DNA of 64,000 bases from Prado023 sp963697345. Lineage in GTDB: Bacteria; Actinomycetota; Actinomycetes; S36-B12; CAIYMF01. Position 1 is the stretch's first letter. Every line of letters begins with the position of its first letter. Positions 25,672 to 34,707 of the stretch are shown here, one piece after another. The stretch covers positions 1-64,000 of the forward strand of contig CAVONS010000011.1 of the NCBI GenBank assembly GCA_963697345.1, given 5' to 3'. Below the pieces are notes generated by a model. It did not search any database and was not told where the DNA came from. It saw nothing but the letters and a program-made list of their open reading frames with translations. The translations under genes and the position numbers were made by a program.

Positions 25672-26510
25672 ACCGCGCCGCCAGGGCGTTGCGGGGAGAA
25701 GGGGCGGATCTCGTCCTGCCCACCGTGCACGATCCCGCAGCTGGACTCAGGGAACTCCCGCCACGCCCCCGGGAGGTCGGCCAGCGGCTCGGAGACGATC
25801 AGTCGAGTGTCGTTGGACACCTCCTGGAGCAGTGAGTTCTCCGGGTACATGCTCTGCAGCATCGCGACGTCGGTGCTGTGGAACAGGCTTCGGGACTGGC
25901 CCTCGCTGGAGTAGCGGAAGGCCCAGATGGACGCCCCGTCCGTGGTCGCCACCGTCATCTGGATCGGGTGCCGCACACCGGCCTCGTGACCGGTGTGCTC
26001 GATGAAGCCGACGGCCTTCTCCACCGCGTCGATCGGGTCGTCCTCGAGCCCCATCGTCAGGGCCAGGTAGAACAACACCTCGGAGTCGGTGGAGCCCTCG
26101 ATCAGGTGGTAGAGCGACGGGTCCACAGCGAAGGCCAGCTCACGCTTCACCCGGGCGAAGTCGCGGATCAGCCCGTTGTGCATGAACAGCCGGTTCCGGT
26201 AGCGGAAGGGGTGGCAGTTGGTCTGCTGGATCGGCCCTCCCGTGGCCGCCCGTACGTGGGCGAGCACCAGCGGCGAGACCAGGTGCTCCGCCAGGTCGGC
26301 CAGGTTGCGATCGTTCCACGCAGGCTCCGTGCTGTGGAAGGTCCCCGGGGTGTCCCCGACCCCGTACCAGCCGATCCCGAATCCATCACCGTTGGTGGTC
26401 TCAGCGCCCATCCGGGAGTGCAGGCTCTGGTCGATCAGGGAGTGCGTGGGTCGCAGGAGCAGGTCCGCCAGGGGGACCGGCGATCCGGAGTACGCCATCC
26501 AGCGGCACAT
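25647..26510 (-). CDS. Class II glutamine amidotransferase
   Basis: 287 residues. MCRWMAYSG places the N-terminal nucleophile cysteine at residue 2 after Met removal. NGDGFGIGWYG, HVRAATGG and NCHPFRYRNRLFMHNGLI form the glutamine-binding pocket, and EGSTDSEVLFYL follows. It resembles stand-alone YafJ/EgtC-like amidotransferases, which hydrolyse a gamma-glutamyl amide. No ergothioneine genes are nearby, so EgtC itself is not supported. GGAGG lies upstream of ATG 26510. It follows hypE by 29 bases and may be cotranscribed. Confidence 0.88.
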   Translation of the reverse strand: MCRWMAYSGSPVPLADLLLRPTHSLIDQSLHSRMGAETTNGDGFGIGWYGVGDTPGTFHSTEPAWNDRNLADLAEHLVSPLVLAHVRAATGGPIQQTNCHPFRYRNRLFMHNGLIRDFARVKRELAFAVDPSLYHLIEGSTDSEVLFYLALTMGLEDDPIDAVEKAVGFIEHTGHEAGVRHPIQMTVATTDGASIWAFRYSSEGQSRSLFHSTDVAMLQSMYPENSLLQEVSNDTRLIVSEPLADLPGAWREFPESSCGIVHGGQDEIRPFSPQRPGGAVHRQARIT

Positions 26511-26539
26511 GGGCCACCTCCCTTCGGCAACCAGTCCTA

Positions 26540-27643
26540 TCAGCAGATGCGGGGCAGTTGCTCCGCCAGCGGCAGGTCCACCACACGTGTCCCACCGATC
26601 CCCGTCCGGGCGACCACGACGCCCGGGTGCTGGTCGGTCACGGTTCCGATCCTGGTGGCCCCTCGGCCCACCTCGGTGCTGCACATGATGGCCAAGGCCT
26701 GCTCAGCCGAGTCGCCTCGCACGAACACCACGACCTTGCCCTCGTTGGCGATGTACAGCGGGTCCAGGCCGAGCAGGCCGCACGCGGCCCGGACCACCTC
26801 GGGGACCGGCACATCCCGCTCCACGATCTCGATGCCGGTGCCGCTGGTGCGGGCCACCTCGTTGAGCGTGGCCGCGACGCCGCCGCGCGTCGGGTCCCGC
26901 ATCATCGCCACGCCGACCTCCGCTGCGAGCAGGGCCTGGGTCAGGGACGTCAGCGGCGCGGAGTCCGTCTCGACGTCAGCTGCGAACTCCAGTCCGTCGC
27001 GCACACTCAGGACCGCGATGCCGTGCATCCCGATCGGGCCCGACAGCAGGACAGCATCACCCGGGCGCACCTGCGACGGCCCCAGCTCGAGACCGGCGGG
27101 CACCAGGCCGATCCCGGCGGTGTTCAGGTACACGCCGTCCCCGTGACCGGCATCAACCACCTTGGTGTCCCCCGTGACGATCGAGACACCCGCGGCGCGA
27201 GCAGCGGCACCCATCGTGGAGGCGATGATCCCGAGCTCCTCGAGCGCCAGCCCCTCCTCGAGGATCGCCCCGACGGACAACGCCAGTGGCAGCGCCCCGC
27301 TGACCGCCAGGTCGTTCACCGTCCCGTTGACGGCCAGGTCGCCGATGTTCCCACCCGGGAAGAACCGCGGCCGCACCACGTACGAATCGGTCGTGAACGC
27401 CAGCCGGGCCCCACCGCCGAGGTCCAGCACCGCTGAGTCGCCGAGCTGGGCCAGGGCACCGGACAGCGGCGCCCCGTCGAACGCAGGGAGGAACAGGTGC
27501 TCGATGAGTTCGGCGGACAGCCGGCCGCCCCCACCGTGCCCCATCACCACGTTGGGCTGGTCGCGCAACGGCACCGGGCACGACCACGTGCTGGGGTCGA
27601 CAGGAGGACTCTGACGCGACTCCTCCGCCGGGGGCTCGTTCAT
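26540..27643 (-). CDS. hypE: Hydrogenase maturation protein HypE (carbamoyl dehydratase)
   Basis: 367 residues. VVMGHGGGGRLSAELI and TTDSYVVRPRFFPGGNIGDLA are PurM-like ATP-binding motifs, with NGTVNDLAVSGA and MMRDPTRGG after them. The extreme C-terminus is PRIC, whose Cys is carbamoylated by HypF and dehydrated to thiocyanate for the Fe-CN ligands. The start overlaps the hypD stop (ATGA). Confidence 0.96.
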   Translation of the reverse strand: MNEPPAEESRQSPPVDPSTWSCPVPLRDQPNVVMGHGGGGRLSAELIEHLFLPAFDGAPLSGALAQLGDSAVLDLGGGARLAFTTDSYVVRPRFFPGGNIGDLAVNGTVNDLAVSGALPLALSVGAILEEGLALEELGIIASTMGAAARAAGVSIVTGDTKVVDAGHGDGVYLNTAGIGLVPAGLELGPSQVRPGDAVLLSGPIGMHGIAVLSVRDGLEFAADVETDSAPLTSLTQALLAAEVGVAMMRDPTRGGVAATLNEVARTSGTGIEIVERDVPVPEVVRAACGLLGLDPLYIANEGKVVVFVRGDSAEQALAIMCSTEVGRGATRIGTVTDQHPGVVVARTGIGGTRVVDLPLAEQLPRIC

Positions 27644-28734
27644 GCGGGAGCCAGCCGGCGGAACTGGTAGTACGCCGCGCACGCACCCTCGCTGGAGACC
27701 ATGGGCGCGCCCAACGGCGAGCGCGGCGTGCATCGCTGCCCGAACGCTGCACACTGGGCCGGCGTGATCCAGCCCTGCAGCACGTCACCGGCACGGCATT
27801 CGCCCGACTCCGTGGTGACGATGCCACCCACGTCGAAACGCAACTCCGCGTCGAAGGCGGCGTAGGGCTCGCGCAGCCGCCACCCCGAATCAGGAATCAC
27901 ACCGATCCCCCGCCAGGCCCGGTCACACGTGGTGAACACCTCGTCGACCACACCCTGGGCGACGGTGTTCCCGTCCGGACTGACAGCGCGCGGGTAGGCG
28001 TTCTCCAGCTCGGCCCTGCCCTCCTCGAGCTGGTGGATCGCCCGCCGGATGCCCTCGAGCACGTCGAGGGGCTCGAAGCCGGTGACGACGATCGGCACCC
28101 GGTAGCGCTCCACAAGCGGCTGGTACTGCGACATCCCCATGACGGTGCACACATGCCCCGCGGCCAGGAAGCCCTGCACCCGGCAGGCCGGCGACTCCAG
28201 GATCGCCACCATCGCCGGGGGGACGAGCACGTGGGAGACCAGCAGCGAGAAGTTGGTGATGCCCCGCTGTCGGGCCACGTGCACCGTCATCGCGTTGGCC
28301 GGCGCCGTGGTCTCGAAGCCGATCCCGAAGAACACCACCTGCTTGTCGGGATTGGCCTGCGCGATCCCGACCGCGTCCAGGGGCGAGTACACGACGCGCA
28401 CGTCCCCACCCGCGCTCTTCACGGCGAACAGGTCCCCGGCCGACCCGGGAACCCGCAGCATGTCGCCGAACGAGCAGAAGATCACGTCCGGGAGCGCGGC
28501 GATGGCCAGGGCGCGGTCGATCGTCTCCAGCGGGGTGACGCACACCGGGCACCCCGGCCCGTGGATGAGCTCGATCCCCTCGGGCAACAGCTGGTCGATG
28601 CCGTTGCGGATGATCGTGTGGGTCTGCCCACCGCAGACCTCCATGAGCGCCCACGGCCTGGTGGCGGTGGCCGCGATGTCGTCGAGCAGCCGGCGTGCGA
28701 GTGCCGGGTCGCCGAACTCGTCGAGGTACTTCAC
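27640..28734 (-). CDS. hypD: Hydrogenase maturation protein HypD
   Basis: 364 residues. ALMEVCGGQTHTIIRNGI, HGPGCPVCVTP (cysteines for scaffold and thiol chemistry), GFETTAPANAM, HVCTVMG, and C-terminal cysteines including GECRAGDVLQG that help hold the 4Fe-4S cluster. It is the scaffold with HypC on which the Fe(CN)2CO unit is built. It overlaps hypC and hypE by 4 bases on each side. Confidence 0.96.
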   Translation of the reverse strand: MKYLDEFGDPALARRLLDDIAATATRPWALMEVCGGQTHTIIRNGIDQLLPEGIELIHGPGCPVCVTPLETIDRALAIAALPDVIFCSFGDMLRVPGSAGDLFAVKSAGGDVRVVYSPLDAVGIAQANPDKQVVFFGIGFETTAPANAMTVHVARQRGITNFSLLVSHVLVPPAMVAILESPACRVQGFLAAGHVCTVMGMSQYQPLVERYRVPIVVTGFEPLDVLEGIRRAIHQLEEGRAELENAYPRAVSPDGNTVAQGVVDEVFTTCDRAWRGIGVIPDSGWRLREPYAAFDAELRFDVGGIVTTESGECRAGDVLQGWITPAQCAAFGQRCTPRSPLGAPMVSSEGACAAYYQFRRLAPA

Positions 28735-29018
28735 GCTCCGGCACCCGGCTGGGCGGCCAACGGGCCATCCGGGGCTGCATTCAACTCCTGGTCCAGCAGG
28801 CCCACGCTGCGGAACAGCTCCAGGGTCTGGAGTGCCGACTCCTCGTCCAGGCGGGTCAGGGCGAAACCGACGTGCACGACCGTGTAGTCCCCGACCACCA
28901 CCTCAGGGACGTAGGCCAGGCAGACCTCCTTGCGCACACCGCCGAAGTCGACCTCCGCCATGGGGATGCCCTCGTCGTCCCACACCTGCTCCACACGACC
29001 GGGGACCCCCAGGCACAT
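28731..29018 (-). CDS. hypC: Hydrogenase maturation chaperone HypC
   Basis: 95 residues. Begins MCLGVPGRV with the essential Cys2 that carries iron between HypD and the large-subunit precursor. GVRKEVCLAYVPEVVVGDYTVVHVGFAL is the family core. The tail after residue 70 is longer than usual. Start fixed by MCLGVPG; overlaps hypD (GTGA). Confidence 0.95.
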   Translation of the reverse strand: MCLGVPGRVEQVWDDEGIPMAEVDFGGVRKEVCLAYVPEVVVGDYTVVHVGFALTRLDEESALQTLELFRSVGLLDQELNAAPDGPLAAQPGAGA

Positions 29019-29053
29019 CGCGCCACCTCCCTGTCCGGCCGCTGCACGCGCTC

Positions 29054-31390
29054 TCAGGTGCCCGGGTCCATCCGGGACGCAGCCACAGCCACCTGCCCCA
29101 GCGCCAGCCCCCCGTCGTTGGGGGGGACCACGCTGTGCACGAGCACCTTCAAGCCTGCACGTCGCAGTGCCACCTGACAAGCACCCGAAAGCACTGAGTT
29201 GGCGAACACTCCACCGCTGAGCCCCACTGTATCGACGGCCTCGCGCGCGCAGATCAGGACCGCTGCCTGCGAGAGGGCCTGCGCCAGTCCCAGGTGGAAC
29301 TCCAGGGCAGAGCGCCCAGCCGGCACTCCAGCCGCGTGATCCGCGACAGCCTGGCCGATCCAGCCGGAGGGATCGAGGATCACCATCCCATCGGGATCCG
29401 TGCCCACCGCCGGGACAGGATCCCATCCCGCTGGCACGCCCGTCAGGGTCCCGGTCGCCCCATCCGGCTGCTCACCGGCCAGCAACTGCTGCGCCCGCAA
29501 CTCCCGAGCCGCCAGGGCTTCGAGCTCGATCGCCGCCTGCGCCTCGTAGTCGATGTCGTGCCGGACGTCGAGCAACGAGGCCACCGCGTCGAAGAGGCGA
29601 CCCATGCTCGTGGTGGGGGTGCAGTGCGAACCCGTGGCGAGCATCGAGGCCAGCAGCGCTTGCTCCTCGGCGGTCAGGGCGTTGGCACTCGCGGTGCCGA
29701 ACCACGGGAGGCCGGCGGCCTCAAGGTGCGCGACCGCGGACCTGGACGGATGGCGGATCGCAGCATCACCGCCGGGCAGGGTGATCGGGCGCAGGTGGCC
29801 AACTCTGCGCACAGCTCGACAGTTGCCCAGCAGGAGCTCCCCGCCCCAGATCGTCGAATCGGGTCCGTAGCCCGTGCCATCGAGGACGAGCCCGAGCACC
29901 GGTTCGTCGGAGGGCACCCGGTGTTCGACCAGCAGGGACGCCAGGTGGGCGTGGTGGTGGTTGACCAGCACGTGCTCGACGCCCAGTGCTGCTGCGCGCT
30001 GCGCGGCCCACTGGCGCGACAGGTACCCCGGATGCGCATCCGAGACGATGGCCGTCGGCGTGACGCGCTGCAGTGCGCAGAGGGTGTCGACCGTCCTGGC
30101 GAGCATCGCCAGCGTCTCGAGATTGGCGGTGTCCCCGATGTGCTGGCTGAGCCACGCACGCCCCCCCGCAGCGACACAGGCCGTGGCCTTCAGCTCACCG
30201 CCCACCGCCACCATGGGCTGTGCCGTCATCGGAAGGACAAGAGGGATGGGCGCGTACCCACGGCTGCGACGCACGGGTTGCGCGGCCCCGTGGACGACCC
30301 GGATGACCGAGTCGTCACAGGCCACGTGGATGGGTCGGTCGTGGTGGCAGAACACGTCAGCGATCCCGGCCAGACGCTCCTGCGCCTCGTCGGGGTCGAT
30401 ACAGATCGGCTCATCAGCCAGGTTCGCGCTGGTCATCACCAGCACCGACGGGGCGCCGGCGTCGAAGAGCAGGTGGTGCAGCGGCGCGTAGGGCAGCATC
30501 ACACCGAGCGTCCCGGTCCGGGGTGCGACGTGCGCGGCCAACACCCCATCGGCCGCCGGGGCGATCACGATCGGCGCCGCACGCGAGACGAGCAGGTCCC
30601 GGGCCTCCTCGTCGAGGTCGACGATGGCTCGGGCCGTGGCGAGGTCAGCGGCCATCAGCGCGAAGGGCTTGTCACCGCGCTGCTTGCGCTCGCGCAGCGT
30701 CCGCACCGCCGCTGCGTCGCGGGCATCGCAGGCCAGGTGGTAACCCCCGACCCCCTTGATCGCCACGATGAGGCCTGCTCGAAGTGCCTCGACCACCTGC
30801 GCGACCGGCATGCCCAGGGTCGGTCCGCACTGCGGGCAGGCAGTGGGTTGGGCGTGGAAGCGCCGGCTGCCGGGGTCGGTGTACTCAGCCGAGCACGCCG
30901 CGCACAGCGGGAAGCCGGCCATGGTGGTGTTGGCGCGGTCGTAGGGCAACCCCGTGGTGATCGTGAACCGGGGGCCGCAGTGGGTGCACGCGATGAAGGG
31001 GTACCCGAACCGCCGGTCGGCGGGGTCGCGCAGCTCGCGCAGGCAGTCGTCGCAGACAGCCGTGTCCGCTGGGATCGACGTGGCCCCTGGACTCCCGGCG
31101 CTCGCCACGATGCGGAAGCCCGGCTCGGGGGGCGGGTCGCCTGCCGGGATCACCCGGATCTCGATGTCCTCCACGACTGCGAGCGGGGGCGCATCGGTGC
31201 GCAGTCGCCCGAGCAGCTCGGTCAACGCCGCAGGCGGTCCCTGCGCCTCGATGAACACCCCGTCCGGGTCATTGCCCACGTGCCCGACGAGGCCCAGCTC
31301 CCGACCGAGGCGGGTGACGAACGGTCGGAAGCCCACCCCCTGCACGACACCGGTGACCCGCAGACCCCAGCGCTGGACGGTTCCGGTCAC
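29054..31390 (-). CDS. hypF: Carbamoyltransferase HypF
   Basis: 778 residues from GTG 31390. Domain order: acylphosphatase (LRVTGVVQGVGFRPFV, 10-95), two zinc-finger pairs (CDDCLREL with CTHCGPRF, CAACSAEY with CPQCGP), a YrdC-like domain (KGVGGYHLACDA, RERKQRGDKPFALM), and a Kae1-like C-terminal domain (ATACVAAGGRAWLSQHIGD, VNHHHAHLAS, VLDGTGYGPDSTIWGGE, SGGVFANSVLSGACQ). It carbamoylates HypE from carbamoyl phosphate and ATP. As sequenced the frame continues upstream without a stop into glgX. A one-base insertion there explains this, and GTG 31390 overlaps the restored glgX stop as GTGA. Confidence 0.93.
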   Translation of the reverse strand: MTGTVQRWGLRVTGVVQGVGFRPFVTRLGRELGLVGHVGNDPDGVFIEAQGPPAALTELLGRLRTDAPPLAVVEDIEIRVIPAGDPPPEPGFRIVASAGSPGATSIPADTAVCDDCLRELRDPADRRFGYPFIACTHCGPRFTITTGLPYDRANTTMAGFPLCAACSAEYTDPGSRRFHAQPTACPQCGPTLGMPVAQVVEALRAGLIVAIKGVGGYHLACDARDAAAVRTLRERKQRGDKPFALMAADLATARAIVDLDEEARDLLVSRAAPIVIAPAADGVLAAHVAPRTGTLGVMLPYAPLHHLLFDAGAPSVLVMTSANLADEPICIDPDEAQERLAGIADVFCHHDRPIHVACDDSVIRVVHGAAQPVRRSRGYAPIPLVLPMTAQPMVAVGGELKATACVAAGGRAWLSQHIGDTANLETLAMLARTVDTLCALQRVTPTAIVSDAHPGYLSRQWAAQRAAALGVEHVLVNHHHAHLASLLVEHRVPSDEPVLGLVLDGTGYGPDSTIWGGELLLGNCRAVRRVGHLRPITLPGGDAAIRHPSRSAVAHLEAAGLPWFGTASANALTAEEQALLASMLATGSHCTPTTSMGRLFDAVASLLDVRHDIDYEAQAAIELEALAARELRAQQLLAGEQPDGATGTLTGVPAGWDPVPAVGTDPDGMVILDPSGWIGQAVADHAAGVPAGRSALEFHLGLAQALSQAAVLICAREAVDTVGLSGGVFANSVLSGACQVALRRAGLKVLVHSVVPPNDGGLALGQVAVAASRMDPGT

Positions 31391-33433
31391 GTGGACAGCA
31401 CGACCACGGAGCGCTGGCGCCACGGTCACGGTCGGACCCACGAGCGGAGCCTCGGCCAGCGCCAGCACGTGTTCGGGCGCCGGCAGGTTCGTGTCGACGA
31501 TGCGCCGCCAGGCCCCCGCCGACTGCACGTGGAACTCCAGCGGCTGGTGGTAGGCGTTGACCATGACGTAGAGGTCACCCTCGCCGAAGTGGGCCCCGGA
31601 CAGGCGCCAGGCCAGGCTGTGCGACCAGGACGAGGTGTCCGGACCGCCCTCGGTGCCGAACCACTCGACGTCATCGCGCCAGAACCTGCTCCGGGCGATG
31701 GACCGACGCGCCTTGCGCAGGGCGATCATCGACCGGAAGAAGTCGAACAGCTCGTGATGGGACTCCAGCCGATCCCAGTCCAGCCAGGTGATCTCGTTGT
31801 CCTGGTTGTAGGGGTTGTTGTTGCCGTGCTGGGTGTTGGCGAACTCGTCGCCAGCAACGATCATCGGCACCCCGTTGGACAGCATCATGAGGGCCGCGAG
31901 GTTCTTCATCTGCCGCATGCGCAGGGCCAGGACGTCGGGCGGGGCACCCTCGTCGCCCTCCCAGCCGCAGTTCCAGCTGTGGTTGTCCGAGGATCCGTCG
32001 GTGCCGCCGTGCCCGTTGGCCTCGTTGTGCCGGTCGTTGTACGAGACCAGGTCGTAGAGGCAGAACCCATCGTGCGCGGTCACGAAGTTGACGCTCTGAT
32101 AGGGCCGGTACATGTCCTGCGGACCATCGGGGAACAGGTCAGCGCTTCCGTACACGCGGGACATCAGGGCCGGGACCAGCCCGGGATCGCCCTTGATGAA
32201 GCCACGCACGTCGTCGCGGTAGCGCCCATTCCACTGCCGCCACATGATCCCCGGGAAGTCCTGACCCAGCTGGTAGGAGCCGAGGTCCCACGCCTCGGCG
32301 GTCACGCGCAGGTTGTGGGTGCCAGCCACGATGCCGATCTCGTTGACCAGCGGCGACGGCACGGCATCGATGGCACCCTGGGCGTCGCGGGTCAGGATCG
32401 AGGCGAGGTCGAAACGGTATCCGTCGACGCCCATGTGCTCGGCCCAGTGCGCGAGGCTGCGCAGCACGAGCGCCCGCGTGGCGAGGTTGGCAGCCTCCGT
32501 GGTGTTCCCGCACCCGGTGTCGTTGCGGTACGAGCCATCCGGGCCGACGATGTAGTAGGAATCGTTGTCGATTCCGGCAAGGCTGTAGGTCGGTCCGCTC
32601 CAATCGCCCTCCGCCGTGTGGTTGTAGACGACGTCCAGCCACACCTCGATCCCTGCTGCGTGCAGGGCGTCGACCATCTCCTGGAACTCCGCGACAGCGT
32701 CGTCCTGGGCGTACCCCTGGTGGGGGGCGAAGAAGTTCATGGTCATGTAGCCCCAGTAGTTGCCCTCCTGGGGGTCGAACTGGTGGACGGGCAGCAGCTC
32801 GACCACGGTGACCCCGAGGTCGAGGAGGTGGTCGATCCTGTCGATCACACCGCGGAACGTCCCGCGGCGTTCGGCCGCCACACCGCTGTTGGCTCGCGCT
32901 GTGAAGCCCTTGACGTGCATCTCGTAGATGACCGTGTCGTGTGTGTGCCGCGGCCCGGGGCGCGGCACGCCCCCCGCGGCCCAGGCCGGGGTCGGCAGCA
33001 CGCCCAGGACGGCAAGGCCATCGTTGGCTTGCTCACCACGCGCTGCCTCACGTGAGAACGTCGGCGGGAAGAACAGTCGGTGGGCGCAGGGGTCGCAGAG
33101 CACCTTGGCCGGCCGGAACCGGTTCGTGGGGCCGGCTGGGCCGTCGACGCGATAGGCGTAGTAGGCAGCCGTGGGCACCCGGGCTGCACTGACCAGGCAG
33201 TGCCAGAGCCGGCCGGTCTTGTTGACCAGCGGATCCAGGCGCACCTCCAGGACCGGCACGACGGTGTCGTGCGCACCATAGATCAGCAGCGTGACGGCGC
33301 TGGCGGTGCGCGAGTAGAGCGAGAAGTTCCACGCCTGCTCCTGCTGGACCCATGTGGCGCCCAGGGGAGCGGGCGCTCCCTCCTCACGTTCCCAGGCATC
33401 GATCGTGACCACGTTGCCCATCGTCGGGACCAT
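31387..33433 (-). CDS. glgX: Glycogen debranching enzyme GlgX (one apparent inserted base near its 3' end)
   Basis: GH13 isoamylase/GlgX. N-terminal CBM48-like domain (WNFSLYSRTASAVTLLIYG), then the catalytic regions: DVVYNHTAEG, GYRFDLASIL (nucleophile Asp), VTAEAWD (acid Glu) and NFVTAHDGFCLYDLVSYNDRHNEANG. Near 31415 the frame leaves the family. Removing one base gives the classical GlgX ending VAPRSVVVLST followed by TGA (31389-31387), for 681 residues, overlapping the hypF GTG. AGGAGG precedes ATG 33433. It cleaves alpha-1,6 branches of glycogen. Co-transcription with hyp genes has no obvious metabolic logic. Confidence 0.93.
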
Positions 33434-33885
33434 CAGGACCTCCTGCCACCGAGGCTATTGCCTGTTCGAGTGGTTCGGCTCAGCCAGCACGCGCGGAGCC
33501 CGGAGCCCAGGCGGCCAGATCCCCTGCACGGCCCGGAGCTTCGCACCCGTTGTGGTCGAACCCGGCCTCTACGGGAGCCGGGCACCACAGGTTCGCGCCC
33601 GTTCGGGTTGATAGATCGCCCACCAGGGCGCCGGGTTCAACCGCAACGAGCGCGAAGTCGGTGGCAGCGGCGCATGACAGGACCCGGAACGACCACAAGT
33701 GGCGCGAAGTTCCCGACCTCGGCGCCGGCCGGTCGCCTCCGGGGCCATCTGGGGCCCCCACCCGTCGCACCGCGGCCGGGGCAGAGCCCCAGGCGGAAGC
33801 CGACCTCAGGCGGGGAGCCGGGACCTCACACCGCGGAAGCCGACCTCAGGCGGGGAGCCGGGACCTCACACCGCGGAAGCCGACC
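33434..33885. other. 452-base gene-free interval rich in repeats
   Basis: No frame here looks coding; the best, a 96-codon minus frame at 33480-33770, matches nothing I know and overlays the repeats. It holds four degenerate copies of a ~25-base element and most of a 40-base tandem repeat (separate entries). The glgX start is at one end and the phosphatase stop at the other. Confidence 0.6.
33539..33714. repeat. Four degenerate ~25-base dispersed repeats in two orientations
   Basis: Copies at 33539-33561 and 33591-33611 (minus orientation) and 33635-33661 and 33686-33714 (plus orientation). Shared core in element orientation is close to TCAACCGCAACGRGCGCGAAG. The outer two copies match at about 20 of 27 positions. 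The arrangement (two reversed, then two forward) could fold into a large cruciform or two nested hairpins. They resemble REP-like elements, but the origin is unknown. Confidence 0.5.
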
Positions 33886-33890
33886 TCAGG
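33795..33890. repeat. 40-base perfect tandem repeat, 2.4 copies
   Basis: Units at 33795-33834 and 33835-33874 are identical, and 33875-33890 repeats the first 16 bases. Each unit starts GGAAGCCGACCTCAGG and ends CACACCGC. The last partial copy covers the phosphatase stop codon at 33886-33888, so the array extends from the gene's end into the downstream spacer. It probably grew by slippage from the 3' end of the gene. Confidence 0.85.
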
Positions 33891-34707
33891 TCGGGGGCGC
33901 GGGCTGGGTCAATGCGGCGCGCAGGCGGCCGATCGTGTCCGCGTCCAATCCCAGACCCGCGGTGAAGTAGCCCTCGATCGTGCCGTACTCGGCAGACATC
34001 TGCCGCACGGCGGTTGCCAGGTACTCCTGATCCACCCCGAGCACCGGAAGGAGCACGGAGTGATCCCCACCGGCGGCGTCGAACTTGTCGAAGAGGGGTT
34101 GCAGCGCCGGCACCAGCAACTGGTTGGTCATCAGGTACTCGGTCATGACGTCCTCGTCGGACACGCCCAGGAGCATCAGCAGGGCGGCAGCGGCCCAGCC
34201 CGTGCGGTCCTTGCCGGTGGTGCAGTGGAACAGCGCAGGGCGGCGCTCCGGGGAGGCCAGACCCATGAAGAGCTCGCGATAGCTGGCCTGGGCGCTGGGA
34301 AGGGCGACCAGCTCACGGTATGCGCCATCGAAGAGTTGGCGAACCGCTGCTCCGTGCAGCGCCCTCGTGGCGGCAGGGGGATCGTTCAGGAGCGCAAGCA
34401 GATCGGCTGGGACCGAGGCCTCGGAGTCGGCCAGGACATCAAGTTCGAGCAGCTCGGTCCCTGCGGGCAGGACGTCTGGATCGGCCATCCGCTCGCCGTG
34501 GCTGCGCAGGTCGTAGACCGTGCGGATTCCCAGCGCGGCGAAGGCGTCCAAGTCCACGCCGGCCAGGGGGCTGAGCCGATCCGAGCGGTACACCAGACCC
34601 CGGGCGACAGTCCCGCCGTCCGCAGTCGGCCAGCCGCCGAGGTCGCGCAGGTTGGGCACGCTGGCCACACCCAGGGCGGCGCCGGGCGCGGGTTGGGCCA
34701 CGGTCAT
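33886..34707 (-). CDS. Tyrosine phosphatase, PtpB-like
   Basis: 273 residues. NLRDLGGWPTADGGTVARGLVYRSDRLS at the N-terminus and the P-loop HCTTGKDRTGWAA (Cys162 nucleophile, Arg168) define the Y_phosphatase3/MptpB family, which dephosphorylates phosphotyrosine or phosphoinositides. No signal peptide. GAGGAGGT lies before ATG 34707. The start overlaps the stop of the small TEPAS frame in an ATGA, tying it to the LpdA gene upstream. Several family members are secreted by unknown means in pathogens; nothing here indicates secretion. Confidence 0.92.
   Translation of the reverse strand: MTVAQPAPGAALGVASVPNLRDLGGWPTADGGTVARGLVYRSDRLSPLAGVDLDAFAALGIRTVYDLRSHGERMADPDVLPAGTELLELDVLADSEASVPADLLALLNDPPAATRALHGAAVRQLFDGAYRELVALPSAQASYRELFMGLASPERRPALFHCTTGKDRTGWAAAALLMLLGVSDEDVMTEYLMTNQLLVPALQPLFDKFDAAGGDHSVLLPVLGVDQEYLATAVRQMSAEYGTIEGYFTAGLGLDADTIGRLRAALTQPAPPT

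Noticed and set aside
25647..26510. Ergothioneine amidohydrolase EgtC
   Set aside because: The class II amidotransferase motifs fit, but no egtA, B, D or E lies nearby; only the broader family name is supported.
29294..33055. A 1253-codon plus-strand open frame
   Set aside because: Antisense shadow of hypF and glgX; in GC-rich DNA long antisense frames are expected, and it shows no family motif.
29054..33433. A true GlgX-HypF fusion enzyme
   Set aside because: The adjacent frame carries the canonical GlgX C-terminus and stop overlapping a HypF GTG; a one-base insertion is far simpler.
33480..33770. A 96-codon minus-strand frame in the spacer beside glgX
   Set aside because: It overlies the dispersed repeats, has no ribosome site and matches no known protein.
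33795..33890. CRISPR-like array
   Set aside because: The 40-base units are directly abutting without spacers and no cas genes are present.
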